Assembly (NCBI GenBank): GCA_947454135.1
Contig: CANGJI010000023.1
Location: 1-35,263 of the forward strand
Length of the DNA: 35,263 nt
Direction of reading: 5' to 3'
From: Sphingomonadaceae bacterium
GTDB taxonomy: Bacteria; Pseudomonadota; Alphaproteobacteria; Sphingomonadales; Sphingomonadaceae
Position numbers and translations under genes: made by a program. The notes beneath the pieces were generated by a model that saw only the letters and a list, made by a program, of their open reading frames with translations, made no database searches and had not been told where the DNA came from. Below are positions 16,144-23,060 of this stretch, piece after piece. How positions within the stretch are numbered: the first letter of the stretch is position 1; each line of letters opens with the position of its first letter.

Positions 16144-16395
16144 ATGCGCAAGTTTCTGCTGGCCGCCGCGTTCCTCGCGCTGACCCCTGCTTTCGCCTAC
16201 GCTCACGAAGGCCCTGCTGCGGCTGATGCGCGGGTCCATGCCGACCACCGCGAGGTCGTGCAGGATCGCCATGAAGTGCGTCAGGAGCGCCGCGAACTGC
16301 GCCATGCGCGGCGCGAGCTCCACCGTGATCACCGCGAACTGCACCGGGCGCGCATGGCCCGGGCCCGGGCGTGGCATCGCCATCACCACGGTTGA
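16144..16395 (+). CDS. Tiny secreted Arg/His-rich heptad-repeat protein, function unknown
   Basis: An 83-residue protein with a clear signal peptide (MRKFLLAAAFLALTPAFAYA, cleavage near A20). The mature part contains five tandem 7-residue units at 35-69: HREVVQD, RHEVRQE, RRELRHA, RRELHRD, HRELHRA (consensus [HR]-[HR]-E-[LV]-[RH]-x-[ADE]). It ends in a His-rich tail (HRHHHG). About 12 His and 17 Arg occur in 83 residues. It should form a highly charged helix or coiled coil in the periplasm and could bind metal or anions. It vaguely resembles the Arg/Glu-rich helical region of sphingomonad RcnB-like proteins but lacks their C-terminal domain. AAGGAG lies eight bases before the ATG. It is the only plus-strand gene inside the fur-to-corC run. 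Confidence 0.75.
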   Translation: MRKFLLAAAFLALTPAFAYAHEGPAAADARVHADHREVVQDRHEVRQERRELRHARRELHRDHRELHRARMARARAWHRHHHG

Positions 16396-16418
16396 TCGGT
16401 GAAGCCGCGCGCCACCGT

Positions 16419-17774
16419 TCAGGCGGCGGCGCGCGCCACCAGCCGTCCGCCCAGCGAATTGGGCCCGGCCTCGACAAGGTCCACTTCCACGAGATCGCCG
16501 AGCGCGGCATCGCCGGTGAAGTGCACCGATTGAAGCCAGGGTGATTTGCCGAGCCATTGCCCGGCATGGCGGCCCTTGCGCTCGACCAGCACGGCGCAGC
16601 GCTTGCCCACGCTGGCCTTGTTGAACGCAAGGCTGTCGCGCTGGAGCGCTGCGATCAGGCGCTGCAGGCGATCGTCCATCACTTCGGCGGCGATCTGGCC
16701 GTCCATCGTGGCGGCGGGCGTGCCGGGGCGCGCGGAGTACTTGAAGCTGAAGGCCTGTGCGTAGCGGGCCTCGGCGATGATCTGCAGCGTTTCCTCGAAC
16801 TCCGCCTCGGTCTCGCCGGGGAAGCCCACGATGAAGTCGCCGGACAGCGCGATATCGGGCCGCGCGGCGCGCACGCGTTCGAGAATGCGCAGATAGCTTG
16901 CCGCAGTGTGGCTGCGGTTCATGGCCTTGAGTACCCGGTCGCTGCCCGATTGCACCGGCAGGTGGAGGAAGGGCATCAGCTTGGGATTGCTGCCGTGGGC
17001 CTCGATCAGCGCATCGTCCATGTCTGCGGGATGGCTGGTCGTGTAGCGGATGCGGGCGAGTTCCTCGATCTTCGCGAGCTCCTCCGCAAGGCCCGCCAGT
17101 CCGACGCTGCGGCCCTTCTCGTCCTCGCCGCTCCACGCGTTGACGTTCTGGCCGAGCAGGGTGATCTCGCGCGCGCCGCCTTCCACGAGGGCGCGGGCTT
17201 CGCTGACGAGATCGGCATAAGGGCGCGAAAGCTCGGCGCCGCGCGTATAGGGCACGACGCAGTAGGTGCAGAACTTGTCGCAGCCTTCCTGAACCGTGAG
17301 GAAGGCGCTGGCTCCCACCTTGCGGCGCTTGGGCAATGCTGCAAACTTGGCTTCCGCCGGCATGTCCGTTTCGGTCGCCCGTCCGCCCGCCGCCGCTTCT
17401 GCGACCATTTCTGGCAGGCGGTGATAGGCCTGCGGGCCGACGACAACGCGCACGGAGGGCGCGCGGGCCATGATTTCCTCGCCTTCCGCCTGCGCCACGC
17501 AGCCGGCGACCGCAATCAGAGGCACCACGCCGTTCTCGCGCCCGTCCTTCACGATCCGCCCGATATCGGAATAGACCTTCTCGGTCGCCTTCTCGCGGAT
17601 GTGGCAGGTATTGAGCACGACGAGATCCGCCGCCGCCCCTTCGTCCGCTGGGCGCATGCCTTCGGCCGCGAGCAGCTCGGCCATCCGCTCGCCGTCATAG
17701 ACGTTCATCTGGCAGCCAAAGCTCTTGACGCTGTACGTCTTGGGGGGCGTGCGGGGAGGGGTGCTGGCGGACAT
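16419..17774 (-). CDS. miaB: tRNA-2-methylthio-N6-dimethylallyladenosine synthase MiaB
   Basis: MiaB is a radical SAM enzyme that adds the methylthio group to i6A37 of tRNA. The 451-residue protein has the N-terminal UPF0004 domain with the auxiliary-cluster cysteines C21 (FGCQMN), C57 (NTCHIR) and C92 (AGCVAQ). The radical SAM motif CDKFCTYC uses C165, C169 and C172, and the C-terminal TRAM domain spans about 385-450. It lies 69 bases downstream of the PmtA-like gene, with a GATAAT hexamer about 18 bases before its start, so it may also have its own promoter. It belongs to the conserved miaB-phoH-ybeY-corC order, here split from phoH by the divergent small gene. Confidence 0.96.
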   Translation of the reverse strand: MSASTPPRTPPKTYSVKSFGCQMNVYDGERMAELLAAEGMRPADEGAAADLVVLNTCHIREKATEKVYSDIGRIVKDGRENGVVPLIAVAGCVAQAEGEEIMARAPSVRVVVGPQAYHRLPEMVAEAAAGGRATETDMPAEAKFAALPKRRKVGASAFLTVQEGCDKFCTYCVVPYTRGAELSRPYADLVSEARALVEGGAREITLLGQNVNAWSGEDEKGRSVGLAGLAEELAKIEELARIRYTTSHPADMDDALIEAHGSNPKLMPFLHLPVQSGSDRVLKAMNRSHTAASYLRILERVRAARPDIALSGDFIVGFPGETEAEFEETLQIIAEARYAQAFSFKYSARPGTPAATMDGQIAAEVMDDRLQRLIAALQRDSLAFNKASVGKRCAVLVERKGRHAGQWLGKSPWLQSVHFTGDAALGDLVEVDLVEAGPNSLGGRLVARAAA

Positions 17775-17843
17775 GGCCCGAGCCCCTACGCGATTATCGG
17801 CGCAGGTTGAAGGGGGCGCGAAGAAGCGCTGGTCGCAGGGGCT

Positions 17844-18539
17844 TCAGCATGTCTCGATGCGATAGACGAACGCCGGCGGGACATTGCGCCAGACGCGCGC
17901 GGTCCGCCGCGCGACAAGGCCAAGGCGGGCCTTGATATGATCGCGCACCGGGCAGCGCGGGGCATATGTGAACTGGTAGAGCGCGGCCCCTGGCGCGCAG
18001 AGGGCAAAGGCGGCGGCGATGATGCTCTCCACTTCATCGCCGTGGAAATTGAGTAGCGGAAGGCCGCTGACCACAGCCGCCGGGCGCCGCTCGGCAAAAC
18101 GGCCCTGGAGCATGGTAGCGGTCACGGATCCCGCCTTGCAGGCCAGCACGAGGGCCTGCGGGAAAGCGGATTGCAGCCGCGCAGCCAGCTTTGGATCCGC
18201 TTCGACGAGGATCAGGTCTGCCTCGGCCACCCCCCGCGCCAGCAGTGCGCGGGTGAACACGCCGGTGCCGGGGCCCAGTTCCAGTACGGGGCCGGCTGCG
18301 GGGTCGATCTCGGCCGTGATCGCGGCGGCGAGCGCCGGGCCGCTGACAAAGCCGCCGAAGCGGCGCGGATTGGCAACGAAGCGGCCAAAGCCGACGAGTG
18401 CTTCGGGCGGTCCCTTGCGCTTGGGCTTCGCGCCGTGGGGGCGGCGGCGGACCTTGCGGCGGACTGCCGTGGTCACCTTGTTCACCATTTCGCGCGGCTT
18501 CTGCGTGAGCGCGGGCTTGAGCTTCAGTTTCAGTTTCAC
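17844..18539 (-). CDS. PmtA-like SAM-dependent methyltransferase (possible phospholipid N-methyltransferase)
   Basis: A 231-residue class I methyltransferase. A very basic N terminus (about 1-45, including KLKLKLK and RRKVRRRPHG) could associate with membrane lipids. The SAM-binding motif VLELGPGTGVFTRALL is at 85-100 and the acidic ribose contact is LILVEADP. The post-motif SGLPLLNF (158-165) and closing RVWRNVPPAFVYR resemble Sinorhizobium/Rhodobacter-type PmtA, which methylates phosphatidylethanolamine. KsgA-like rRNA dimethylases share the fold but have an NLPY-type motif. The start is GTG overlapping the plsC stop as GTGA, so translation is coupled to the acyltransferase. The lipid role is inferred from motif and neighbour; activity is untested. 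Confidence 0.72.
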   Translation of the reverse strand: MKLKLKLKPALTQKPREMVNKVTTAVRRKVRRRPHGAKPKRKGPPEALVGFGRFVANPRRFGGFVSGPALAAAITAEIDPAAGPVLELGPGTGVFTRALLARGVAEADLILVEADPKLAARLQSAFPQALVLACKAGSVTATMLQGRFAERRPAAVVSGLPLLNFHGDEVESIIAAAFALCAPGAALYQFTYAPRCPVRDHIKARLGLVARRTARVWRNVPPAFVYRIETC

Positions 18540-19408
18540 GCCGCGTTCTTCGCTGCTTCGTACCGCACCGGCGCGACATCGAACGCGAAGGGCCGCAGCG
18601 GTTCGCCCAGCGCGGCTTCGAGCGCGGGTTCGATGCGGCGGCGCGCTTCGGCGGCGATCGCCTTGCGGCCGGCGAGCCCTTGCGGATCGAACGGTTCAAG
18701 GAAGTGGACTTCGAGCCGGAACGAGCCGCGGCGCGAGAGGATGCGCTTGCCGTTGGAAACACCGTCCTCGGTGCCGACCCAGCCGATCCATTCGGCAACG
18801 CGGCCATAATCGAGCACGACCGGCTGCACCATCACGCCCGGTGGCGGCGGTTCGAGCACGCGCAGCATCGAGGTCTTGAACGGCAGCAGCGACTTGCCAT
18901 CGGTGCAGGTGCCTTCGGGAAACACGGTGATCGACCAGTTGTCGGCCAGCGCTTCCTTGAGGCGGTTGATCTGGTCCGCCACGCCCATGCGGTCCTCGCG
19001 GCTGACGAACACGGTGCGGTTGATCCGCGCCAGCCACCCCACGATGGGAGCTTGCGACAGTTCGGCCTTGGCGACGAAGGCGGTGCCGCTGGCGCCGCCG
19101 AGCGCAAGAATGTCGACCCACGACAGGTGGTTCGAGATGTAGAACACGTCGCGCTTGAGCGGCACGCCGTGGACTCGCACGCGGGCCCCGATGATGCGCG
19201 CGGCGCCGAACAGGAACAGTTTCGGGAAAGGCGAGCCGTAGTGCACGACGCGGTAGAGATAGTGCAGCGGCACGCAGATCAGCATCAGCAGCACAAGCGC
19301 GAAGCCGCGCAGGCAAATGCGCATCCAGCCCATCCAGGTGATGGGTGCGCCGCGTTCCGGCCCTACCTTGCGGCGGGCCTTACGCCTCGCGATCAGACTT
19401 GACACCAT
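18536..19408 (-). CDS. 1-acyl-sn-glycerol-3-phosphate acyltransferase (PlsC family)
   Basis: A 290-residue PlsC-family acyltransferase that would add the second acyl chain to lysophosphatidic acid, or acylate another lysolipid, at the inner membrane. A hydrophobic N-terminal segment (about 33-55) anchors it. The catalytic HX4D motif is NHLSWVD (H94, D99) and the second motif is FPEGTC at 163-168. The ATG at 19408 is chosen because GGAG lies five bases upstream; it overlaps the fur 3' end by 29 bases. The downstream PmtA-like gene overlaps it by four bases. The three genes thus form one coupled unit headed by fur. The acyl acceptor is not defined by the sequence. Confidence 0.88.
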   Translation of the reverse strand: MVSSLIARRKARRKVGPERGAPITWMGWMRICLRGFALVLLMLICVPLHYLYRVVHYGSPFPKLFLFGAARIIGARVRVHGVPLKRDVFYISNHLSWVDILALGGASGTAFVAKAELSQAPIVGWLARINRTVFVSREDRMGVADQINRLKEALADNWSITVFPEGTCTDGKSLLPFKTSMLRVLEPPPPGVMVQPVVLDYGRVAEWIGWVGTEDGVSNGKRILSRRGSFRLEVHFLEPFDPQGLAGRKAIAAEARRRIEPALEAALGEPLRPFAFDVAPVRYEAAKNAA

Positions 19409-19814
19409 AGAGCTCCATGCGGTGGTCGACGAGGCGATAGCCGAGCCGTTCGGCGATCTGGCGCTGCAGCGCCTCCAACTCGGGATCGACGAATTCGATG
19501 ACCTTGCCGGTCTCGACATCGATCAGGTGATCGTGGTGGGCCTCGGGCGTCGCCTCGTAACGGGCGCGGCCGTCGCCGAAATCGTGGCGGTCGAGGATGC
19601 CTGCTTCTTCGAACAGGCGCACGGTGCGGTAAACTGTGGCGATGGAAATGCGCGGATCACGCGCCGAAGCGCGCTCGTGCAGCTTTTCCACATCGGGGTG
19701 GTCGTCGCTTTCGGATAGCACCTGCGCGATCACGCGGCGCTGCTCGGTGATCCTCAGACCCCGTTCCGCGCAAAGCGCCTCAATGTCGATTGCTTGATGC
19801 AAGGGTGCGCCCAT
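19380..19814 (-). CDS. fur: Ferric uptake regulator family protein Fur
   Basis: A 144-residue Fur-family metalloregulator. The winged-helix DNA-binding domain includes RITEQRRVIAQVL and the recognition helix ISIATVYRTVRLFEEAG (57-72). The dimerisation domain carries metal-ligand histidines in EAHHDHLID (H93, H94, H96) and the conserved VDHRMELYG (H131). The usual CxxC structural-zinc sites are absent: where many Fur proteins have HLICLDCG this one has HLIDVETG, and C15 is the only cysteine. This form is common in alphaproteobacteria, where some relatives answer to manganese (Mur), so the metal is uncertain. It heads a unit with plsC and the methyltransferase and has a palindrome over its own -10 box. 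Confidence 0.92.
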   Translation of the reverse strand: MGAPLHQAIDIEALCAERGLRITEQRRVIAQVLSESDDHPDVEKLHERASARDPRISIATVYRTVRLFEEAGILDRHDFGDGRARYEATPEAHHDHLIDVETGKVIEFVDPELEALQRQIAERLGYRLVDHRMELYGVKSDREA

Positions 19815-19828
19815 CCCGGTTAGCTTGC

Positions 19829-19860
19829 GCGCAGCATAGTTTGCTGCGCCAATTCTTCAA
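19829..19860 (-). promoter_or_regulatory. fur promoter with an inverted repeat over the -10 element
   Basis: On the minus strand TTGAAG (19860-19855), a 16-base spacer and TATGCT (19838-19833) form a plausible sigma-70 promoter ahead of fur. The inverted repeat GCGCAGCA-TAGTT-TGCTGCGC (19829-19849, perfect 8-base arms) is centred on the -10 box and ends 15 bases before the ATG. A protein bound there would block RNA polymerase, so autoregulation or control by another factor is likely. The sequence is more GC-rich than a classic Fur box. Confidence 0.5.
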
Positions 19861-19918
19861 CCGGTGCGCTGCCGATTTGGTAGCAGTATCAGGCCCGGAC
19901 CGGGGAAAAGTGAACGCA

Positions 19919-19952
19919 GCGAGGCCCCTTGCGTGTCGCGATGGGGCCTCGC
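19919..19952 (-). terminator. Intrinsic-type terminator after mucR
   Basis: Perfect 10-base arms GCGAGGCCCC (19919-19928) and GGGGCCTCGC (19943-19952) flank a 14-base loop, 26 bases beyond the mucR stop. On the minus strand the stem is followed by TGCGTTCACTTTTCC, a short T-rich tail. It separates mucR from the fur promoter. The T-tract is weak but the stem is very stable. Confidence 0.6.
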
Positions 19953-19977
19953 CGGTTCTGGACCGCTTGCGGGCCGT

Positions 19978-20421
19978 TCAGCCAGCAGCCTTGCTGGGGC
20001 GGCCGCGCTTGGGGGCGGGCTTGCGGCCGAGGCCGATCTTCTTCGCCAGTTCGCGGCGCTTTTCTGCATAAGCGGGGGCGACCATCGGATAGTCGGCCGG
20101 CAGGTTCCAGCGCTGGCGATACTGTTCCGGGGTCATGTTGTAGCGCGTCATCAGATGGCGCTTGAGCATCTTGAGTTTCTTGCCGTCCTCAAGACAAACG
20201 ATGTGATCGTTCTTGACCGAAGCGCGGATCGACACCGCAGGTTCGGGGGCCGGTTCTGCTGCCGGTTGCGCAGGATTGAGGCCAGCAAGAGCAGCGTAGA
20301 CGTTACCGATCAGAACCGGCAGATCGTTTACCGCGACGCTATTGTTGCTCACGTGAGCGGCAACGATGTCCGATGTCAACGTGATCAGCGTTTCCCGCAT
20401 ATCGTTTTCGATTTCACTCAT
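19978..20421 (-). CDS. mucR: MucR/Ros family transcriptional regulator
   Basis: A 147-residue MucR/Ros-type DNA-binding protein. In alphaproteobacteria these act as global silencers of AT-rich promoters, rather like H-NS. The N-terminal half (1-65) is a helical oligomerisation region; the DNA-binding part starts at HIVCLEDGKKLKMLKRHLMT and continues NMTPEQYRQRWNLPADYPMVAPAYAEKRR. C76 and H89 are kept, but the second cysteine position is D79 and both possible distal histidines are R93 and Y94. A zinc site of the original Ros type cannot form fully, as in known zinc-free Ros homologues. A lysine-rich AT-hook-like tail (KKIGLGRKPAPKRGRPSK) follows. The ATG at 20421 has AAAGGT about ten bases upstream. 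Confidence 0.93.
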   Translation of the reverse strand: MSEIENDMRETLITLTSDIVAAHVSNNSVAVNDLPVLIGNVYAALAGLNPAQPAAEPAPEPAVSIRASVKNDHIVCLEDGKKLKMLKRHLMTRYNMTPEQYRQRWNLPADYPMVAPAYAEKRRELAKKIGLGRKPAPKRGRPSKAAG

Positions 20422-20453
20422 TGTAGTCGTACCTTTGCGGTTGTTATCTTCTT

Positions 20454-20467
20454 TTTGACCAGTCAAA
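20454..20467. promoter_or_regulatory. Palindrome in the mucR leader
   Basis: TTTGAC-CA-GTCAAA has perfect 6-base arms and lies about 33 bases upstream of the mucR ATG, downstream of the predicted promoter. It is a good candidate operator in the 5' untranslated region. MucR proteins commonly repress their own genes, but they recognise AT-rich DNA rather than a strict palindrome, so another regulator is also possible. Confidence 0.4.
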
Positions 20468-20496
20468 GCTCTGCGAGTCCAGAGTAGACTACACCG

Positions 20497-20524
20497 CATA
20501 TACGCCTGCGTAACAGAGTTACAA
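20497..20524 (-). promoter_or_regulatory. Predicted mucR promoter
   Basis: On the minus strand TTGTAA (20524-20519), 16 bases, then TATATG (20502-20497) give a good sigma-70-like promoter. It would produce a leader of roughly 70 bases before the mucR ATG. The surrounding 174-base spacer (20422-20595) is clearly richer in A/T than the rest of the window, as expected for DNA bound by MucR. Confidence 0.5.
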
Positions 20525-20595
20525 CCATTACGGAGCAGCACTGGCCCGTTTATGTCGAAATCTTGGTACTGGCCGACTAATGCACGTAAATATGC

Positions 20596-21084
20596 CTAAT
20601 CGTCTGCAATAAGCAGTTCCTGGCTGAGCGCATCGAGGCGTTCGCCACTGGCGGTGCGGTAATAACCGGGCCGCACGCCAACGGTACGGAACCCAAATCC
20701 TGTGTAGAGTTTGCCGGCTGGATTGTTCCGCCGCATCTCCAGAAAAAGACGGCGAATGCCTCGGCTGCGCGCTCGTGCGATCACTTCTTCAAGCAGCGCT
20801 GCACCCAGACCCTTGCCGCGGTACTGCGGAAGAACTGCAAAGAGCAGCAGTTCCTCTTCATCGAATATCGCCCTGGTCAGCGCAAATCCCGCCGTCGGTT
20901 CGTCAGGCGCCGGATCGACCGAACCTTCCGCGCCAATCAGGCAATAGGCGGTGCCGGCCAGCAGCAGCGAGTCCGAAACCTGCCGGCGGTTCCAAGCCTC
21001 GCCAAACTCGGGCGCGAAGGCTGCGGTCATGACTTCCATGATCCGGTCGATGTCGTCGCCGCAGTCGGAGGGATGGAAACTCAT
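20596..21084 (-). CDS. rimI: RimI-like ribosomal-protein/N-terminal acetyltransferase
   Basis: A 162-residue GNAT protein matching RimI, which acetylates the N-terminal alanine of ribosomal protein S18 in E. coli and may act more widely. The acetyl-CoA site is LLFAVLPQYRGKGLGAALLEEVI. The RimI-type segment RRLFLEMRRNNPAGKLYTGFGFRTVGVRPGYY follows and includes the N/YxxxGF core. The ATG at 21084 leaves 43 bases after tsaB; upstream codons in this frame lie within tsaB and look non-coding. The tsaB-rimI pairing is widespread and supports the name. Confidence 0.88.
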   Translation of the reverse strand: MSFHPSDCGDDIDRIMEVMTAAFAPEFGEAWNRRQVSDSLLLAGTAYCLIGAEGSVDPAPDEPTAGFALTRAIFDEEELLLFAVLPQYRGKGLGAALLEEVIARARSRGIRRLFLEMRRNNPAGKLYTGFGFRTVGVRPGYYRTASGERLDALSQELLIADD

Positions 21085-21127
21085 GGCAATGCCGCTTTCA
21101 TGCAGCCGGTCATCGCGCTTCCAGCCA

Positions 21128-21745
21128 TCACGCTGCCGGAAGCCGCGCATCGGGCGCACGGCCATAGCGGGGCGTTGGGTCGGGGCGCAGGGCATCTTGG
21201 CCGAGGAGCGCGAAGGCGCGCGCATCCGGCCACATGGGGTGCGCCGCTGGCCCGCCGCCGCGTCTGGCCGCGAGGGCCTGCGCCTGGCTTCCCGCGATGA
21301 TCGGTGCGGCCGAGCGCTCGGTCGCCGCCTCGGGCAGGAGCGAGGCCGGATCGGCCAGCGCGGTACCGTCCGCAGCGAAAGGCTGGAAGAACCACTCGCC
21401 GTGCCCGCCGCTCATCACCACGTCGATCGCCACGCCGGGATGCGCGGCACGGGCCATGGCGCCGACAAGGGAGAGCGAGGCGTAACCTTCGATCGGGACG
21501 TTCCACGCGAGCGATAGCGCGCGGGCGGCGGCAAGTCCGACCCGGATGCCGGTGAAGCTGCCCGGACCGGCATTGACGGCGATGCAATCGGCACGGCCCT
21601 TGCCGGGCAACGCGGCTATCATCGGAACGAGCTGTTCGGCATGGCCGCGCCCCAGCATGGCGTGGGTGCCCGCCATCATTTCCGCATTCTCGAACAGGGC
21701 GACCGAACAGGCTTCGGTGGCGCTGTCGATCACCAGCCGGCGCAA
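21128..21745 (-). CDS. tsaB: tRNA threonylcarbamoyladenosine biosynthesis protein TsaB
   Basis: TsaB partners with TsaD and TsaE to make the universal t6A37 modification of ANN-decoding tRNAs. The 205-residue protein has the ASKHA-fold opening RLVIDSATEACSVALF, the segment HAEQLVPMI and the conserved NAGPGSFTGIRVGLAAARAL. The start is TTG at 21745, 12 bases after the nitroreductase stop, with GAGG about ten bases upstream. A GTG at 21733 is possible but would cut into the first beta strand. The C-terminal part is alanine- and arginine-rich and variable, as usual for TsaB. It is followed by rimI. Confidence 0.93.
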   Translation of the reverse strand: MRRLVIDSATEACSVALFENAEMMAGTHAMLGRGHAEQLVPMIAALPGKGRADCIAVNAGPGSFTGIRVGLAAARALSLAWNVPIEGYASLSLVGAMARAAHPGVAIDVVMSGGHGEWFFQPFAADGTALADPASLLPEAATERSAAPIIAGSQAQALAARRGGGPAAHPMWPDARAFALLGQDALRPDPTPRYGRAPDARLPAA

Positions 21746-21757
21746 GCGCTTCGTGCC

Positions 21758-22348
21758 TCAGGCCAGCGTGTTGAACGTGGCGAAATCGGGCCGGGGGCTG
21801 CGCGAGAAGATCGTCGCGGGATCGCCATAGCCGAGCGTCGAAATGAAGTTGGACTTGATGCGCGTGCCCGCGAAGAACGCCTCGTCCACCGCAGCGTTGC
21901 TGAAGCCCGACATGGGGCCGGTATCGAGCCCGAGCATGCGCGCGGCGATTATGAAGTAGGCGCCCTGCAGGGTCGAGTTGCGCATGGCCGAAACCTCGCG
22001 CAGCGCTTCGTTGCCCTCGAACCAGCTCTTGGCGTCGGCGTGGGGGAACAGCCAGGGCAGCTGCTCGTGGAAATCGAGGTCCATGCCGATGATCACGGTG
22101 ACCGGAGCAGCGAGGATCTTGGGCCCGTTGGTGCCGCTGGCGCAGGCCGCGAGCTTTGCTTTGGCTTCCTCGCTCACGCACCAGACAAGCCGCGCCGGCA
22201 TCTGGTTGGCCGAGGTTGGCCCCATCTTCATCAGCTCCCAGATCGCGTGGAGCTGCGCCTCGCTGACCGGCTTGTCGAGAAAGCCGTTGTAGGAGCGGGC
22301 GGTGCGGAGCACCTGATCGAGCGCGGCGTCGTCAAGCGGCTGGGACAT
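21758..22348 (-). CDS. Nitroreductase-family FMN oxidoreductase (RutE/HadB-like)
   Basis: A 196-residue nitroreductase of the malonic semialdehyde reductase RutE/HadB subgroup. Characteristic segments are [21 protein letters not shown] (FMN phosphate contact), [26 protein letters not shown] and the ending [10 protein letters not shown]. These enzymes reduce quinones, nitro compounds or 3-oxo-acids with NAD(P)H. There is no pyrimidine-degradation (rut) operon here, so the real substrate is unknown. The ATG at 22348 has GAAGG nine bases upstream. It lies between nifU (24 bases upstream) and tsaB (12 bases downstream) and probably shares their transcript. Confidence 0.9.
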   Translation of the reverse strand: MSQPLDDAALDQVLRTARSYNGFLDKPVSEAQLHAIWELMKMGPTSANQMPARLVWCVSEEAKAKLAACASGTNGPKILAAPVTVIIGMDLDFHEQLPWLFPHADAKSWFEGNEALREVSAMRNSTLQGAYFIIAARMLGLDTGPMSGFSNAAVDEAFFAGTRIKSNFISTLGYGDPATIFSRSPRPDFATFNTLA

Positions 22349-22372
22349 CTGGGAAAACCTTCGGCAAACAGA

Positions 22373-22954
22373 TCAGGCGGCGCGGACTTCGCTGACTTCG
22401 GGCACGTAGTGCTTGAGCAGCTGTTCGATGCCGTTCTTCAGCGTCGCGGTGGACGAGGGGCAGCCCGAGCAGGCGCCCTGCATCTTGAGATAGACCACGC
22501 CTTCGCGGAAGCCGCGATAGATGATGTCGCCGCCATCGTTGGCCACCGCCGGGCGCACGCGGGTCTCGATCAGGTCCTTGATCTGGTCGACGATCTCGGC
22601 ATCGGCCGGGTCGTCGCCATAGTCGGTGTCGTCGTCTGCCTCGCCGGGAACGGCGAAGTCTGCGCCCGCCGCGGTGAACAGCGGCGCCTGCGCCACGAAA
22701 TGATCGAGCAGCAGCGCCAGCACTTGCGGCTTCAAGGGGGCCCATTCCGCGCCCGGCGCAATCGTTACCGCGATAAAGTCGCGCCCGAAGAGCACGCCTG
22801 TCACATCGCCCAGCGAGAAGAGCGCTTCGGCCAGCGGGGATGCCGCTGCCGCTTCGGGCGAGGTGAACTCGCGCGTGCCGGAGGCCATGACGATCTCGCC
22901 CGGAAGGAACTTGAGAGTCGCCGGATTCGGGGTGGTTTCGGTCTCGATGAACAT
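22373..22954 (-). CDS. NifU-family Fe-S cluster scaffold/carrier (Nfu type)
   Basis: A 193-residue Nfu protein that carries or delivers 4Fe-4S clusters to target enzymes. The N-terminal Nfu domain opens MFIETETTPNPATLKFLPG, and an acidic linker (about 105-120) leads to the C-terminal NifU domain. That domain holds the cluster-binding CxxC in GACSGCPSS (C162, C165). The architecture is standard for alphaproteobacteria and mitochondria. The ATG at 22954 lies seven bases after a good -10 box with no Shine-Dalgarno sequence, so the mRNA may be leaderless. MiaB and MutY in this window are Fe-S enzymes that could be clients, but no specific link is shown. Confidence 0.94.
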   Translation of the reverse strand: MFIETETTPNPATLKFLPGEIVMASGTREFTSPEAAAASPLAEALFSLGDVTGVLFGRDFIAVTIAPGAEWAPLKPQVLALLLDHFVAQAPLFTAAGADFAVPGEADDDTDYGDDPADAEIVDQIKDLIETRVRPAVANDGGDIIYRGFREGVVYLKMQGACSGCPSSTATLKNGIEQLLKHYVPEVSEVRAA

Positions 22955-22961
22955 GTCTTCG

Positions 22962-22989
22962 CATGTAGGCCGTAGGGGGCGGTGGTCAA
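22962..22989 (-). promoter_or_regulatory. Predicted nifU promoter, possibly giving a leaderless mRNA
   Basis: On the minus strand TTGACC (22989-22984), 16 bases, then TACATG (22967-22962) form a strong sigma-70-like promoter. Only seven bases separate the -10 box from the ATG at 22954, so transcription would start at or next to the first codon. No ribosome-binding site fits in the gap. Confidence 0.5.
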
Positions 22990-23060
22990 GGCCCGAAGGG
23001 AGCAGGTATGGGTGCGCCCGGCATTGGCAGAGGTAATGGCGCTCGTCTAAAGAGCCGGGC

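Noticed and set aside
16404..16434. A GC stem at the end of miaB (GCGCGCC ... GGCGCGC) as a terminator
   Set aside because: The right arm is inside miaB coding sequence, the loop is long and no T-tract follows. GC-rich DNA makes such stems common.
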